Counted from the first letter of the stretch, positions 7,950 to 16,025 are shown. The stretch is 64,000 nt of DNA from Clostridium sp. CAG:221 (GCA_000435835.1 FR883370.1:30618-94617); one strand, 5' to 3'. The notes: generated by a model from the sequence alone, not told the origin. Made by a program: numbers and translations.

Positions 7950-8708
7950 CTATCTACTGGTATATTCTACAATTGCATCTCTTAAGAATTCTGCTAAACC
8001 TTCTCCATGCTTGTCATAGTACTCCTTAAACCTTTCATCACACACATACATTTGTGCCACCCCTGCATGGGCTTCTTTAGAATACTTATCCCAATAAATA
8101 GATAGCCATTTTTTATGCAATTCTGCTAAAGCTTGAGCTTCTTTAGATGATGGATCACCTATTTTCTTAGCTGCAATTAATTGTTCTATTATTTCCTTAG
8201 CTAAAGCATCTGCTTCATTGTATTCTTCTTCTGACATCTTCATAAACTTTTCATTAGATTTATCAATGGTTTCATCACCATATTTACTTCTAATTTCTTT
8301 TCCATACTTTTTCTCATTTTCATCTATTACAGTTTTCTTAAACCCTTTAAACTTTTCTTTATCAGACATTTTACAACCTCCATCTAAACTTAATAATGTT
8401 CTTTCCACATTATCTAAAAGCATATCAATTTGTTTTCTCTTTTCAAGAAGCTTAATTTTATGCTCTTTTAAAGCATTAATTCTATCAAAGTTAGGATTTT
8501 GTATTATTTCTTTTATTCCATCTAAGCTTATTCCAAGCTCTTTATAAAATAATATTTGCTGCAATATATCCACTTGCTTTTTTCCGTATATTCTGTATCC
8601 TGATGAACTAACTCTTGCCGGCTTTAAAAGTCCTATTTCATCATAATATCTAAGTGTTCTAGTAGATACCCCTGCAATTTCACTTAACTTTTTAATACTA
8701 TATTCCAA
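7950..8708 (-). CDS. MerR-family regulator with TipAS drug-binding domain
   Basis: Residues 1-70 form a MerR DNA-binding domain (YSIKKLSEIAGVSTRTLRYY, then GYRIYGKKQVDILQQI), followed by a coiled-coil linker. From about residue 120 a TipAS domain follows (KKYGKEIRSKYGDETIDKS, LHKKWLSIYW, MYVCDERFKEYYDKH). TipAS domains bind thiopeptides and other multidrug ligands and activate transcription. The start is a TTG, chosen because GGAGGTG lies seven bases upstream. The promoter at 8733-8763 has the MerR-type long spacer, so autoregulation is likely. No adjacent drug pump is co-transcribed. Confidence 0.88.
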   Translation of the reverse strand: MEYSIKKLSEIAGVSTRTLRYYDEIGLLKPARVSSSGYRIYGKKQVDILQQILFYKELGISLDGIKEIIQNPNFDRINALKEHKIKLLEKRKQIDMLLDNVERTLLSLDGGCKMSDKEKFKGFKKTVIDENEKKYGKEIRSKYGDETIDKSNEKFMKMSEEEYNEADALAKEIIEQLIAAKKIGDPSSKEAQALAELHKKWLSIYWDKYSKEAHAGVAQMYVCDERFKEYYDKHGEGLAEFLRDAIVEYTSR

Positions 8709-8732
8709 ACCTCTTCACCTCCTGACAAATTT

Positions 8733-8763
8733 AATATACACCTTTACGCAGCGTGAAGGTCAA
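8733..8763 (-). promoter_or_regulatory. MerR-type promoter with 19-bp spacer and dyad operator
   Basis: On the minus strand TTGACC (-35) and TATATT (-10) are separated by exactly 19 bp, containing CCTTCACGCTGCGTAAAGG, a near-perfect dyad centred in the spacer. A long spacer that the regulator untwists is the hallmark of MerR activation. It drives the regulator gene directly downstream. Confidence 0.8.
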
Positions 8764-8778
8764 TAGGCTTTTTAAAAT

Positions 8779-9330
8779 TTATTTTAGCCAATTAAGCGGC
8801 CTCTGTAAAGTTGGCGGAAGGACTGTCTTCCCATCACCTTTAGCAGAGTTAATTTGAAATTGTGTAAGATAAACTGCATTTCTTAAATTGCTTCCAGTAA
8901 TATCAGTATCTCTTAAATCTGCGCCTAAAAAATCTATTCCACTTAAATCCATCTTGCTTAAATTGGCTGCAATAAGAAGAGCACTGCTTAAATTTTCTCC
9001 TCTTAATTCATTTCTTCTTAAGTCAGCATTTATTAAATTAGGCCTTCCTGCCATAAACTTCTTGCATTTAAAATTACCTTTATATTTTCCCTTATAATAT
9101 TTTCTTACACTTTCACTGGTTTTTAAGAGTAATTTATTTACCTTAAACCTATGTGCTACTAAATCATATTTAATTAATTTATCTCCTGCTAAATTAGAAA
9201 TATTTTTTGTCTCATCAATAACCTTTTTAATTGCATCCTTAGCTTTTCCTTCTCTTTCAATTCTATAAGCTTCTGCCAAATACCATAACATTTCATGAAG
9301 CTGCATCATTTTAACAAAGGCGTCAAACAT
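8779..9330 (-). CDS. Pentapeptide-repeat protein, C-terminal part of a split gene
   Basis: The 183-residue ORF starts MFDAFVKMMQLHEMLWYLAE, has a helical middle, then pentapeptide repeats from about residue 96 (LINADLRRNELRGENLSS, ADLRDTDITGSNLRNAV). Such repeats fold as a right-handed beta helix. As I recall relatives in Firmicutes, this region is the continuation of the upstream ORF in one polypeptide. Here the two parts are in the same frame and separated only by TAA, directly followed by this ATG. Either one codon (probably CAA) mutated to a stop, or the parts are made separately by reinitiation. Confidence 0.75.
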   Translation of the reverse strand: MFDAFVKMMQLHEMLWYLAEAYRIEREGKAKDAIKKVIDETKNISNLAGDKLIKYDLVAHRFKVNKLLLKTSESVRKYYKGKYKGNFKCKKFMAGRPNLINADLRRNELRGENLSSALLIAANLSKMDLSGIDFLGADLRDTDITGSNLRNAVYLTQFQINSAKGDGKTVLPPTLQRPLNWLK

Positions 9331-9639
9331 TTAACTAGCCTTTTCTTTGTTATCAAGCCAGCTTTCTCCTTTATAAGTATCTTGAGCTATCTTTTGCCCT
9401 GCTCCAAAACACTCATAAGTAGTGCATCCTTTTAACCCTTTTTTAGATAAGCTTTCATGGATCTTGCATTTAAAATCTTCCTTTAAATTCATACATGGCT
9501 TTCCAGCCACTTTGTCTTCAGGGAATCCTTCAGCCTTGGCAAAATAAAGTGCGCTGCAGCAAAAGCCAAAACATTTTTCACAGTCTATTTTTAAATTACT
9601 AGCTAAATCCATATAAAATTTATTATTAACATCTGCCAT
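9331..9639 (-). CDS. Cys-rich N-terminal part of the split pentapeptide-repeat gene
   Basis: The protein of about 102 residues contains DCEKCFGFCCSALYF, a KPCMNL segment, FKCKIHESL and GCTTYECFGAGQK: a conserved set of cysteines suited to binding a metal. The ATG at 9639 is preferred because AAGGATGA lies just before it; an in-frame ATG ten codons upstream has no such site. The frame ends in TAA exactly where the pentapeptide part begins. In relatives this domain is fused to the pentapeptide repeats. Confidence 0.7.
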   Translation of the reverse strand: MADVNNKFYMDLASNLKIDCEKCFGFCCSALYFAKAEGFPEDKVAGKPCMNLKEDFKCKIHESLSKKGLKGCTTYECFGAGQKIAQDTYKGESWLDNKEKAS

Positions 9640-9729
9640 AATATCATCCTTAATACATATTTTATACATTTTTCCACTGTTAATAATACACTATATCTGC
9701 TATTTATTCAAAAATTTTCATCCAATCTC

Positions 9730-11016
9730 CTATAAAGTTATTTTTTCTACTTGACCATTCTTCATGTTTCTTATCATAAATTCGCCACTTTTAATTTCGT
9801 CTTCGCCAACTATGATAACTTTATCAAAGCTTGCTTTGTTAGCATAATCCATGATTTTCTTAAGCTTAGTATTTTCAAAATATATTTCCACAGATTTTTC
9901 TTCTTTCTCTAATTTATTTTTTATTAATCCACAGGCTTCTAAAGTATCCCCAATAGGAATTATAAGATATCTCTCATTTCTATCTACCTTATAATTATTT
10001 AAAAATCCTATTTCCTTAAGAACAAAAAATAATCTTGTTAATCCTATGGAAATTCCAACTCCAGGCAATATATTTTTAGTATAATTTTCTGCTAAATTAT
10101 CATATCTTCCTCCTGAGCATATTGACCCATACTGCTCATTACCTTCTAATACTGTTTCAACCACTGTTCCAGTATAGTAATCTAACCCTCTTATAATTTT
10201 TAAATTAATCTTATAATTTTTTTCATACACTCCCAAAATCTTCAATATACTTAGTACTCTTTCTAATTCATTTATACCTTTTAAATAAGTGTCATCATTA
10301 ATATTCATTTCTTTAAGCTGCTTTAATATCTCCTTATTACTTCCATCTATATTCATTATTTTATTAATGATATCAGCCTTTTCTGCTCCTATATAAGAAA
10401 TTAAAGTATTATTAAATTCACTTATAGATATTTTTTCATACTTATCAATTAAAATTAATACTTCCATATCATTTTCAATATTTAAATACTTTAATACAGA
10501 TGTTAATATTTTTCTATTGCTTATTTGAAATTTAAAATTTTCTAATCCTATGGCTTTAAAGGCTTTATTAATAACACTAATAACAAATCCATCATTATCT
10601 ATACTAAGCTTTCCATTGCCTATGATATCTAAATCACATTGATAAAACTCTCTATACCTTCCTTTCTGATTTCTTTCCCCCCTATATACCTTTCCTATTT
10701 GATACCTTTTAAATGGAAAAGTGAGTTCATTATAATACTGAGCTACATATCTAGATAATGGTACTGTTAAATCAAATCTTAAAGATAAATCATTTTTACC
10801 TTTATTAAATCTATATACTTGCTTTTCAGTTTCTCCTGCTGATTTTGCCAATAATACTTCTGATTTTTCAATTATAGGAGTATCCATAGGAAGACACCCA
10901 CTTTCTTCATATACCTTTCTTATCTTTTTAACAATATCCTCAAAAATAATCTGTTCACTAGGTAATAGTTCCATAAATCCTGGTAATATTGATGGTTTAA
11001 TTTTATTGTCTTTCAT
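9730..11016 (-). CDS. hisS: Histidyl-tRNA synthetase
   Basis: This class II synthetase of about 428 residues charges tRNA-His. Visible motifs are motif 2 (YRGERNQKGRYREFYQCD near residue 112), the histidine-binding RGLDYYTGTVVE near residue 268, GGRYDNL near residue 293 and motif 3 GVGISIGLTRL near residue 308, followed by an anticodon-binding domain, which separates it from the HisZ paralogue. ATG 11016 is chosen because AAAGGAAG precedes it; the longer frame starts with a TTG inside that site. The gene sits behind a His-codon leader peptide and terminator, so expression should rise when charged tRNA-His falls. Confidence 0.9.
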   Translation of the reverse strand: MKDNKIKPSILPGFMELLPSEQIIFEDIVKKIRKVYEESGCLPMDTPIIEKSEVLLAKSAGETEKQVYRFNKGKNDLSLRFDLTVPLSRYVAQYYNELTFPFKRYQIGKVYRGERNQKGRYREFYQCDLDIIGNGKLSIDNDGFVISVINKAFKAIGLENFKFQISNRKILTSVLKYLNIENDMEVLILIDKYEKISISEFNNTLISYIGAEKADIINKIMNIDGSNKEILKQLKEMNINDDTYLKGINELERVLSILKILGVYEKNYKINLKIIRGLDYYTGTVVETVLEGNEQYGSICSGGRYDNLAENYTKNILPGVGISIGLTRLFFVLKEIGFLNNYKVDRNERYLIIPIGDTLEACGLIKNKLEKEEKSVEIYFENTKLKKIMDYANKASFDKVIIVGEDEIKSGEFMIRNMKNGQVEKITL

Positions 11017-11052
11017 TTTATTACTTCCTTTCAAAATTAATTTATATAAAAA

Positions 11053-11086
11053 AAAGCCATGCAGATAAATTAATCTGCATGGCTTT
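11053..11086 (-). terminator. Intrinsic terminator of the hisS attenuator
   Basis: AAAGCCATGCAGAT pairs perfectly with ATCTGCATGGCTTT around a 6-nt loop, followed on the minus strand by a long T run. It lies between the leader peptide and hisS, so transcripts stopping here do not include hisS. Confidence 0.85.
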
Positions 11087-11174
11087 CAATAATTATGAAG
11101 CACTTTTATTTCATTACCAGCAGATACAAACCCAATAATCTTAGGCCTGTATCTGCCATAAAGACAGCCCAAGC

Positions 11175-11228
11175 CTACCAGTAATGATGATGTATTAAAT
11201 TTTGATTATTAATACTAATTGCCTTCAT
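11175..11228 (-). CDS. hisS leader peptide MKAISINNQNLIHHHYW
   Basis: A 17-codon ORF has a strong AGGAGG site eight bases before its ATG. It contains three consecutive CAT His codons followed by TAC, TGG and TAG. The spacing to the downstream alternative hairpins and terminator is that of ribosome-mediated attenuation leaders such as the enterobacterial his leader. Ribosome stalling at the His codons would change the fold of the following RNA. The peptide itself probably has no other function. Confidence 0.75.
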   Translation of the reverse strand: MKAISINNQNLIHHHYW

Positions 11229-11256
11229 AATTATTCCTCCTAATATAATATATTTT

Positions 11257-11285
11257 ATTCTAACACTATAACAAGTAAACATCAA
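11257..11285 (-). promoter_or_regulatory. Promoter of the hisS leader
   Basis: On the minus strand TTGATG and TAGAAT are separated by 17 bp. Transcription would begin near 11250, about 22 nt before the leader peptide start codon. Confidence 0.6.
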
Positions 11286-11294
11286 TAAAATTAA

Positions 11295-11960
11295 TTAATA
11301 TCCAGTTACTTCTTCACCTTTAAGCATGTTAACAGCAGAACTTGTTCCTATTCTGTCACATCCTTCATTTATAAACATTTCTAAATCAGCTACAGTCTTA
11401 ACACCACCTGCTGCCTTCATCTTTACATTTGGCCCTATATATTTCTTAAATAATCTTATATCTTCTATAGTTGCACCTGCTGTACCAAATCCAGTTGAAG
11501 TTTTAATGTAATCAGCACCAGCTTCTGTAACAGCTTTACACATAGCTATTTTTTCCTCTTCAGTTAAATAGCAAGTTTCAATTATTACCTTTAATATTTT
11601 ATCTCCACAAGCTTCCTTTAAAGCAGCTATTTCTTTAGTTACTTTTTCTAAGTCTCCATTTTTAACATCGCTAATGTTGATAACCATATCAATTTCATTG
11701 GCACCATCTTCAATTGCTTTTCTTGTTTCTAAAACCTTAGCTTCTGTAACAGAATATCCTAAAGGGAATCCTACTACTGTACAAATATTAATTTTGTCAC
11801 CATATGTTTCATGAATACGTGAAATATAACATGCAGGAACACATACTGAAGCTGTTTCATATTTAATAGCTTCATCACATAATACTTTTATATCTTCCCA
11901 AGTAGCAACAGCCTTTAATAACGTATGATCTATATGTTTTAATATTTCTTTTTTATCCAT
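11295..11960 (-). CDS. deoC: Deoxyribose-phosphate aldolase
   Basis: The 221-residue protein matches DeoC throughout: IDHTLLKAVAT at the N-terminus, VCVPACYI, CTVVGFPLGY around residue 60, EIDMVINI, KVIIETCYLT, and YIKTSTGFGTAGAT around residue 152 with the Schiff-base lysine, then KAAGGVKT. It splits 2-deoxyribose 5-phosphate into glyceraldehyde 3-phosphate and acetaldehyde in nucleoside breakdown. No other deo genes are adjacent; a DeoR-family regulator lies divergently upstream and is the likely controller. Confidence 0.95.
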   Translation of the reverse strand: MDKKEILKHIDHTLLKAVATWEDIKVLCDEAIKYETASVCVPACYISRIHETYGDKINICTVVGFPLGYSVTEAKVLETRKAIEDGANEIDMVINISDVKNGDLEKVTKEIAALKEACGDKILKVIIETCYLTEEEKIAMCKAVTEAGADYIKTSTGFGTAGATIEDIRLFKKYIGPNVKMKAAGGVKTVADLEMFINEGCDRIGTSSAVNMLKGEEVTGY

Positions 11961-12196
11961 AATACTCCCTCTTTCTTTATGACATTTTAAATTATCTATT
12001 TATTATAATAAGCAACGCTTATAAATAAGTCAAACATTTTTTGTGCGAACTTTAACATTTTATTATCTTTTGTTCATACTTTTGCATCCTCTCTTGAAAG
12101 ATGTTAAAATTTAAATGATACTTTAAATCCAATAATCTATCTCTAAGATTAAGTATTCATTTAAATAAAATAAAAACTATTATAGGTGAAATAATT

Positions 12197-12976
12197 ATGA
12201 GTAAAAAGTTAGATAGAACTAACAAACTAATTGAAATACTAAAAGAAAAAAATGGTGCTTCCGTTAAGGAGCTTGCTAATATTTTACAAGTATCTGAAAT
12301 GACCATAAGGCGTGATTTAGAGTTTCTTAAATCTAACAATATTGTCACTAAAGTATACGGTGCAACCATTTATAATCCATCTAATAGTATAGATAAATTA
12401 TCTTCAAATTATAATATCAATGACGAATTAATTAAATTTGAACATGAAAAAAATAAAATAGGTAAAGCTGCTGCCAAGCTTATTAAAAATAATGATGTAA
12501 TTATTATTGATACAGGTACTACCACTGAGAAACTTGCTATGAATATTGATAATAGCTTAGAAATTACAGCATTATTATATAATGCTAATATTTTAGATGT
12601 TATAAGAAAAAAGAAAAATATAAAGATGATTTTTTCTGGTGGATACTATCATCCAAATACACAAATGTTTGAGTCTCCAGAAGGAATATCTTTAATTAAA
12701 AATATAAGAGCCTCTAAAGTATTTGTTTCTGCTTCTGGAGTCCATGAAACACTTGGTGTTACTTGCTCTAACAATTATGAAGTAGCTACAAAAAAAGCAA
12801 TTCTAAACTCTTCCTTTGAAAAGATACTTCTTTTACATTCTGAAAAGTTTGGCAAAGTAAATTCTTCTTACTTTGCTGACTTGAATGAATTTGATACTAT
12901 CATTACAGATGCAAATTTATCAGATGAATGGAAAAATAGAATTGATTCTCTAAAAATAAAACTAATTCTTGTATAG
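12197..12976 (+). CDS. DeoR-family transcriptional regulator
   Basis: The N-terminal HTH (RTNKLIEILKEKNGASVKEL, then VSEMTIRRDLEFL) is the DeoR signature, followed by the DeoR sensor fold with IIDTGTTTEKLA around residue 112 and VSASGVH. The sensor normally binds a phosphorylated sugar. Divergent placement from deoC suggests it represses deoC. The 236-bp gap between them has an imperfect GTGCGAAC/GTTCATAC dyad as an operator candidate. Confidence 0.88.
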   Translation: MSKKLDRTNKLIEILKEKNGASVKELANILQVSEMTIRRDLEFLKSNNIVTKVYGATIYNPSNSIDKLSSNYNINDELIKFEHEKNKIGKAAAKLIKNNDVIIIDTGTTTEKLAMNIDNSLEITALLYNANILDVIRKKKNIKMIFSGGYYHPNTQMFESPEGISLIKNIRASKVFVSASGVHETLGVTCSNNYEVATKKAILNSSFEKILLLHSEKFGKVNSSYFADLNEFDTIITDANLSDEWKNRIDSLKIKLILV

Positions 12977-12987
12977 TAATTATTAAT

Positions 12988-13027
12988 GCTCCTTAAACAT
13001 AGTTATATATATAATTGTTTTTAGGAG
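12988..13027 (+). terminator. Hairpin that overlaps the next gene's ribosome-binding site
   Basis: CTCCTTAAACA pairs with TGTTTTTAGGAG, allowing one mismatch, and is followed by a run of T. It looks like a terminator for the DeoR gene, yet the 3' arm contains the AGGAG that must serve the ferritin-like gene starting at 13038. Folding would therefore also hide that site. Confidence 0.5.
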
Positions 13028-13037
13028 TTTTTTTATT

Positions 13038-13556
13038 ATGGAAAATAATCTTGACTTATACAGAGCAAAGCTTCCTTATCCTCCAATAGTTGTTGTTAAG
13101 CCAAATAAGCATTATGCTGAAATAATACAAACTAGCTTTGCTGGTGCTGTATCTGAATTTTCTGCCATATCTCAATATATATATCATCACTTAAGAACAG
13201 AAGACCAATATCCTGAAATTTCAAAAGCCCTAGAATCTATTGCCATAGTTGAAATGTATCATTTAGAAATCTTAGGTAAGCTAATAATAAAACTTGGTGG
13301 AAACCCAGGATACTGGATTAACAAAAAAGATAGAAATTTAAACTGGAATTCTTCCTTTGTTAACTATGGCTTAAATGTAACTGAAATGATAAATTATGAT
13401 ATTGCTGATGAAAAGCTCGCCATTAAACAATATATTAGCGCCGAGAAAAAAATAAATGATTCCAACATAATTTCAATTATTGATAGGATAATACTTGATG
13501 AAGAAGTCCATATTCAAATCCTTACTGAGTTATCAAAAAAATATTTAACACCATAA
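13038..13556 (+). CDS. Ferritin-like di-iron protein
   Basis: The 172-residue, all-helical protein has paired carboxylate/histidine motifs typical of ferritin-like four-helix bundles: GAVSEFSAISQYIYH around residue 36, IAIVEMYHLEIL around residue 68, and DEEVHIQIL around residue 157. It resembles rubrerythrin- or CotJC-like clostridial proteins, but no rubredoxin domain is present. Likely roles are iron or peroxide handling. Its ribosome-binding site lies in a hairpin. Confidence 0.75.
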   Translation: MENNLDLYRAKLPYPPIVVVKPNKHYAEIIQTSFAGAVSEFSAISQYIYHHLRTEDQYPEISKALESIAIVEMYHLEILGKLIIKLGGNPGYWINKKDRNLNWNSSFVNYGLNVTEMINYDIADEKLAIKQYISAEKKINDSNIISIIDRIILDEEVHIQILTELSKKYLTP

Positions 13557-13560
13557 AAAT

Positions 13561-13585
13561 AAAAGGAGCTAGCGTAGCTCCTTTT
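13561..13585. terminator. Terminator between ferritin-like gene and the paralogue pair
   Basis: AAAAGGAGCTA pairs perfectly with TAGCTCCTTTT around GCG and is followed by T residues. Confidence 0.8.
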
Positions 13586-13601
13586 TATAAATAACATCTC
13601 T

Positions 13602-14087
13602 TTATCCAGCACGTTCAATATTATTATAACCAGCTATATTTACAGTAATCCATATGCCATACTTCCTTACATTTTCAAAAACACTTTCCATATCATTATA
13701 ATTAGCTCTTGTTAGCTCTTTATTTAAAGTTATTTCTATAGACTCTTTTTCTGAGTTTAACCAGCTATCTATTTCATTCATCTTCACTGTATCTAAGACT
13801 TTATATAGTTTGCTAATTTCTTTCATAACAATCTTACTATATGACTTACTATAACTTTGAAGCTTAATAATACTTAACCCATCTGTTTTCAGTCTTATGG
13901 AATCCTTTTCCATTACTTCTCTTAAAGAAATATGTAAATTGCTTATTGATTTTTCATTGGAAGCAATCATTTTTCTTGTTTCACTGTTTATTTCTTTAGT
14001 CTCTATATTAAATGATTCTGATTGATACAAAGCATATAAGCTTATAGCTATTGATATAGTACTAAATATAATAGTTAAAATCTCCAT
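13602..14087 (-). CDS. Membrane-anchored coiled-coil protein, paralogue 1
   Basis: One N-terminal transmembrane helix (residues 4-20) is followed by LYQSESFN, a helical stretch that includes ASNEKSISNLHISLREVM, and a C-terminal domain ending KYGIWITVNIAGYNNIE. It is collinear with the gene upstream (YQSEHFN, CNEKSINNLHSTLEE, KYGIWICLNIDLYRNI). I do not recognise the family. The pair may sit in the membrane with a cytoplasmic coiled coil. Confidence 0.7.
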   Translation of the reverse strand: MEILTIIFSTISIAISLYALYQSESFNIETKEINSETRKMIASNEKSISNLHISLREVMEKDSIRLKTDGLSIIKLQSYSKSYSKIVMKEISKLYKVLDTVKMNEIDSWLNSEKESIEITLNKELTRANYNDMESVFENVRKYGIWITVNIAGYNNIERAG

Positions 14088-14110
14088 CTTATTTCCCCAT
14101 TCATCATTTT

Positions 14111-14632
14111 CTAATTTATCTCTATTTTCTCTTTTATGTTTCTATATAAATCTATATTCAAACATATCCATATTCCGTATTTCTCTAATTGTTTTAAATT
14201 TACATCAATATTTTTATATTCCTCTGGATTAATATCTTTTGAAAGCTTTAAGATAACTTTAGGTTCATCATTATCAAGCCACATTTCTAAATCTGATATA
14301 GATTTTGATGCCAACATATTACTTAAATACATAATGCTATGTAATACACTAAACTTATTTTCTAAATCATAATTGCTCATCTTTATCAGTACTATTTCAT
14401 TTTTTATAAATGTTAACTCTTCCTCTATAATTTCAGATTTTGTTTCCTCTTTGTTTATTATCTCCTCAAGTGTACTATGTAAATTATTTATAGACTTCTC
14501 ATTGCAATCAATCATTAACATAGTATCTTTATTTAATTCTCTTGATAATTTATTAAAATGCTCTGATTGATAAACAGCTATGCAGCTTATCAAAATAGAT
14601 AAAACTCCACAAAAAACAGCTATAATAACCAT
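14111..14632 (-). CDS. Membrane-anchored coiled-coil protein, paralogue 2
   Basis: The ATG at 14632 is chosen because AAGGAG lies just before it; the frame is open for 22 more codons upstream but without such a site. The 173-residue protein has an N-terminal membrane helix (MVIIAVFCGVLSILISCIAV), then AVYQSEHFN and a predicted coiled coil over roughly residues 40-110. It precedes its paralogue by 23 bp, so the two form an operon and arose by tandem duplication. Confidence 0.7.
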   Translation of the reverse strand: MVIIAVFCGVLSILISCIAVYQSEHFNKLSRELNKDTMLMIDCNEKSINNLHSTLEEIINKEETKSEIIEEELTFIKNEIVLIKMSNYDLENKFSVLHSIMYLSNMLASKSISDLEMWLDNDEPKVILKLSKDINPEEYKNIDVNLKQLEKYGIWICLNIDLYRNIKEKIEIN

Positions 14633-14735
14633 TATTTTCTCCTTATTTTTTATTATTTTCTCTAATATTATATAATAGGCCTTAAAAATACTCAACAATA
14701 TATTCCAATTTTATTAATTATTATATTCAGTTAAA

Positions 14736-14759
14736 AAATGCTATATTTCTATAGCATTT
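14736..14759. terminator. Hairpin between G1P dehydrogenase and the paralogue pair
   Basis: AAATGCTATA and TATAGCATTT form a perfect 10-bp stem with T residues after it. Confidence 0.6.
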
Positions 14760-14768
14760 CTTATATTA

Positions 14769-16025
14769 TTAATAATCTAACATCTTTGAAAGTCTCATAA
14801 GGGTAAGCCTATTGGTCGTATATGGTGATATTCTAAGACTCTTTTCTTTTATTCCCTGAGGCAAACCTATCTCTTCAAAAGTTGTAACAGCTTTTGCTCT
14901 CATTAATGTATTCTTTACAAAATCCAATGTAGGTAGCTTTTCTAATATTTCTGCAATATTTTCTAATCTATTTTGCAATATGACTTTATTTACATTTAAT
15001 AATGGATCTGGTGTATTTTCTTTAATAATTGAATTATACATTTCTCTACCTCTAAATACCTCTTTAAGCATATCCATTTCCAATCCAGAATACTTCTTAA
15101 CTCTACACCTTTCATTTTCAATAGCCTTTTTTATTTTTTCATATTCCTCCATTACTAATATTAAGGCTGCTGATACCCTTTCTCCATGATATGCATTTAA
15201 ATGTTCATTTATTACTTCCATTTCCCACAAATTAGCCATATGATGCTCTGCTCCTGAAGCTGGTCTTGAATTTCCTATTATTTGCATAGCAAGTCCTGAT
15301 ATAATTAAAGCATACATCAATTGTTCATAAGCTTCCGTATTACCAAGCACTAATTCATCTACACATTGGCAAACTTTATTTATTGCATCTATTTCCATAT
15401 TGCATATTCTATTACAAATATACTCCCCTATAACTATACTTGAGATTTTCCAATCAACTAAAGCTATATATTTTCCTATTAAATCTGATACTCCAGATGC
15501 TGTAAGCCTATATGGTGCTTCTTTAAATATATCTGTATCAGCTACTACATAAATAGGTGATACTGCTGTAAATGTTTTTTTATACCCTCTCCAAGTCATA
15601 TCAGCCACTGTAGAAGTAAATCCATCTACGCTTGCAGCTGTAGGAACAGATATAAAAGGAATATCTTTATTATATGCCACATATCTAGTTATATCATGTA
15701 TAGTCCCTGCCCCTAATGCTATCAAGACATCGCTTTCTGCTACTAAGCATTCATACACTTTTTGTACTGCTACTTCATTAGCATGAAGATTTTCAGACTT
15801 TAACTTTATAAAGTTTCCTTTAGGAATAACTTCTTCAACCTCTTCTCCTGCTGCAACATAAGTATTTTCATCACATATTATTGTTATATTTTTAAATCCT
15901 TCTTTTTCCATGATTTCTGGTAGTTTTTTAATAGCTTCACTTTCGATTATTATATCCTTCACTAAAATCTTATGTTCCTTACCACATCCACAAAATCCTG
16001 TAAACTTATTAATGTTTACTTTCAT
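14769..16025 (-). CDS. egsA: sn-glycerol-1-phosphate dehydrogenase
   Basis: The 418-residue protein shows the NAD-binding GAGTIHDITRY near residue 105, SVPTAASVDGFTS around residue 127, and metal-site histidines in GAEHHMANLWE around residue 262 and NAYHGERV. It reduces dihydroxyacetone phosphate to glycerol-1-phosphate. Archaea use the product for lipids; in Bacillus the homologue AraM supplies heptaprenylglyceryl phosphate synthesis. No sugar genes lie next to it. GGAAGGTGAGGAG precedes the start. Confidence 0.88.
   Translation of the reverse strand: MKVNINKFTGFCGCGKEHKILVKDIIIESEAIKKLPEIMEKEGFKNITIICDENTYVAAGEEVEEVIPKGNFIKLKSENLHANEVAVQKVYECLVAESDVLIALGAGTIHDITRYVAYNKDIPFISVPTAASVDGFTSTVADMTWRGYKKTFTAVSPIYVVADTDIFKEAPYRLTASGVSDLIGKYIALVDWKISSIVIGEYICNRICNMEIDAINKVCQCVDELVLGNTEAYEQLMYALIISGLAMQIIGNSRPASGAEHHMANLWEMEVINEHLNAYHGERVSAALILVMEEYEKIKKAIENERCRVKKYSGLEMDMLKEVFRGREMYNSIIKENTPDPLLNVNKVILQNRLENIAEILEKLPTLDFVKNTLMRAKAVTTFEEIGLPQGIKEKSLRISPYTTNRLTLMRLSKMLDY

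Larger units (their letters stand above)
11017..11250 (-). promoter_or_regulatory. Leader-peptide attenuator controlling hisS
   Basis: In transcript order the leader contains a 17-codon ORF with HHHYW at its end, a stem GCAGATACA/TGTATCTGC (11148-11156 with 11120-11128), and a terminator (11053-11086). The 3' arm of the first stem (ATCTGCTGG) can pair instead with CCATGCAGAT in the 5' arm of the terminator, allowing one bulge, which would form an antiterminator. In addition 13 bases around the leader start codon (11223-11235) are exactly complementary to 11088-11100, just before the terminator. There is no T-box sequence. Confidence 0.75.

Noticed and set aside
11017..11250. T-box riboswitch upstream of hisS
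   Set aside because: The conserved T-box sequence and the specifier-loop arrangement are not visible; the leader ORF with His codons explains the region better.
13602..14632. Paralogue pair as a toxin-antitoxin system
   Set aside because: The two proteins are homologous to each other, both have a membrane helix, and neither resembles a known toxin or antitoxin.
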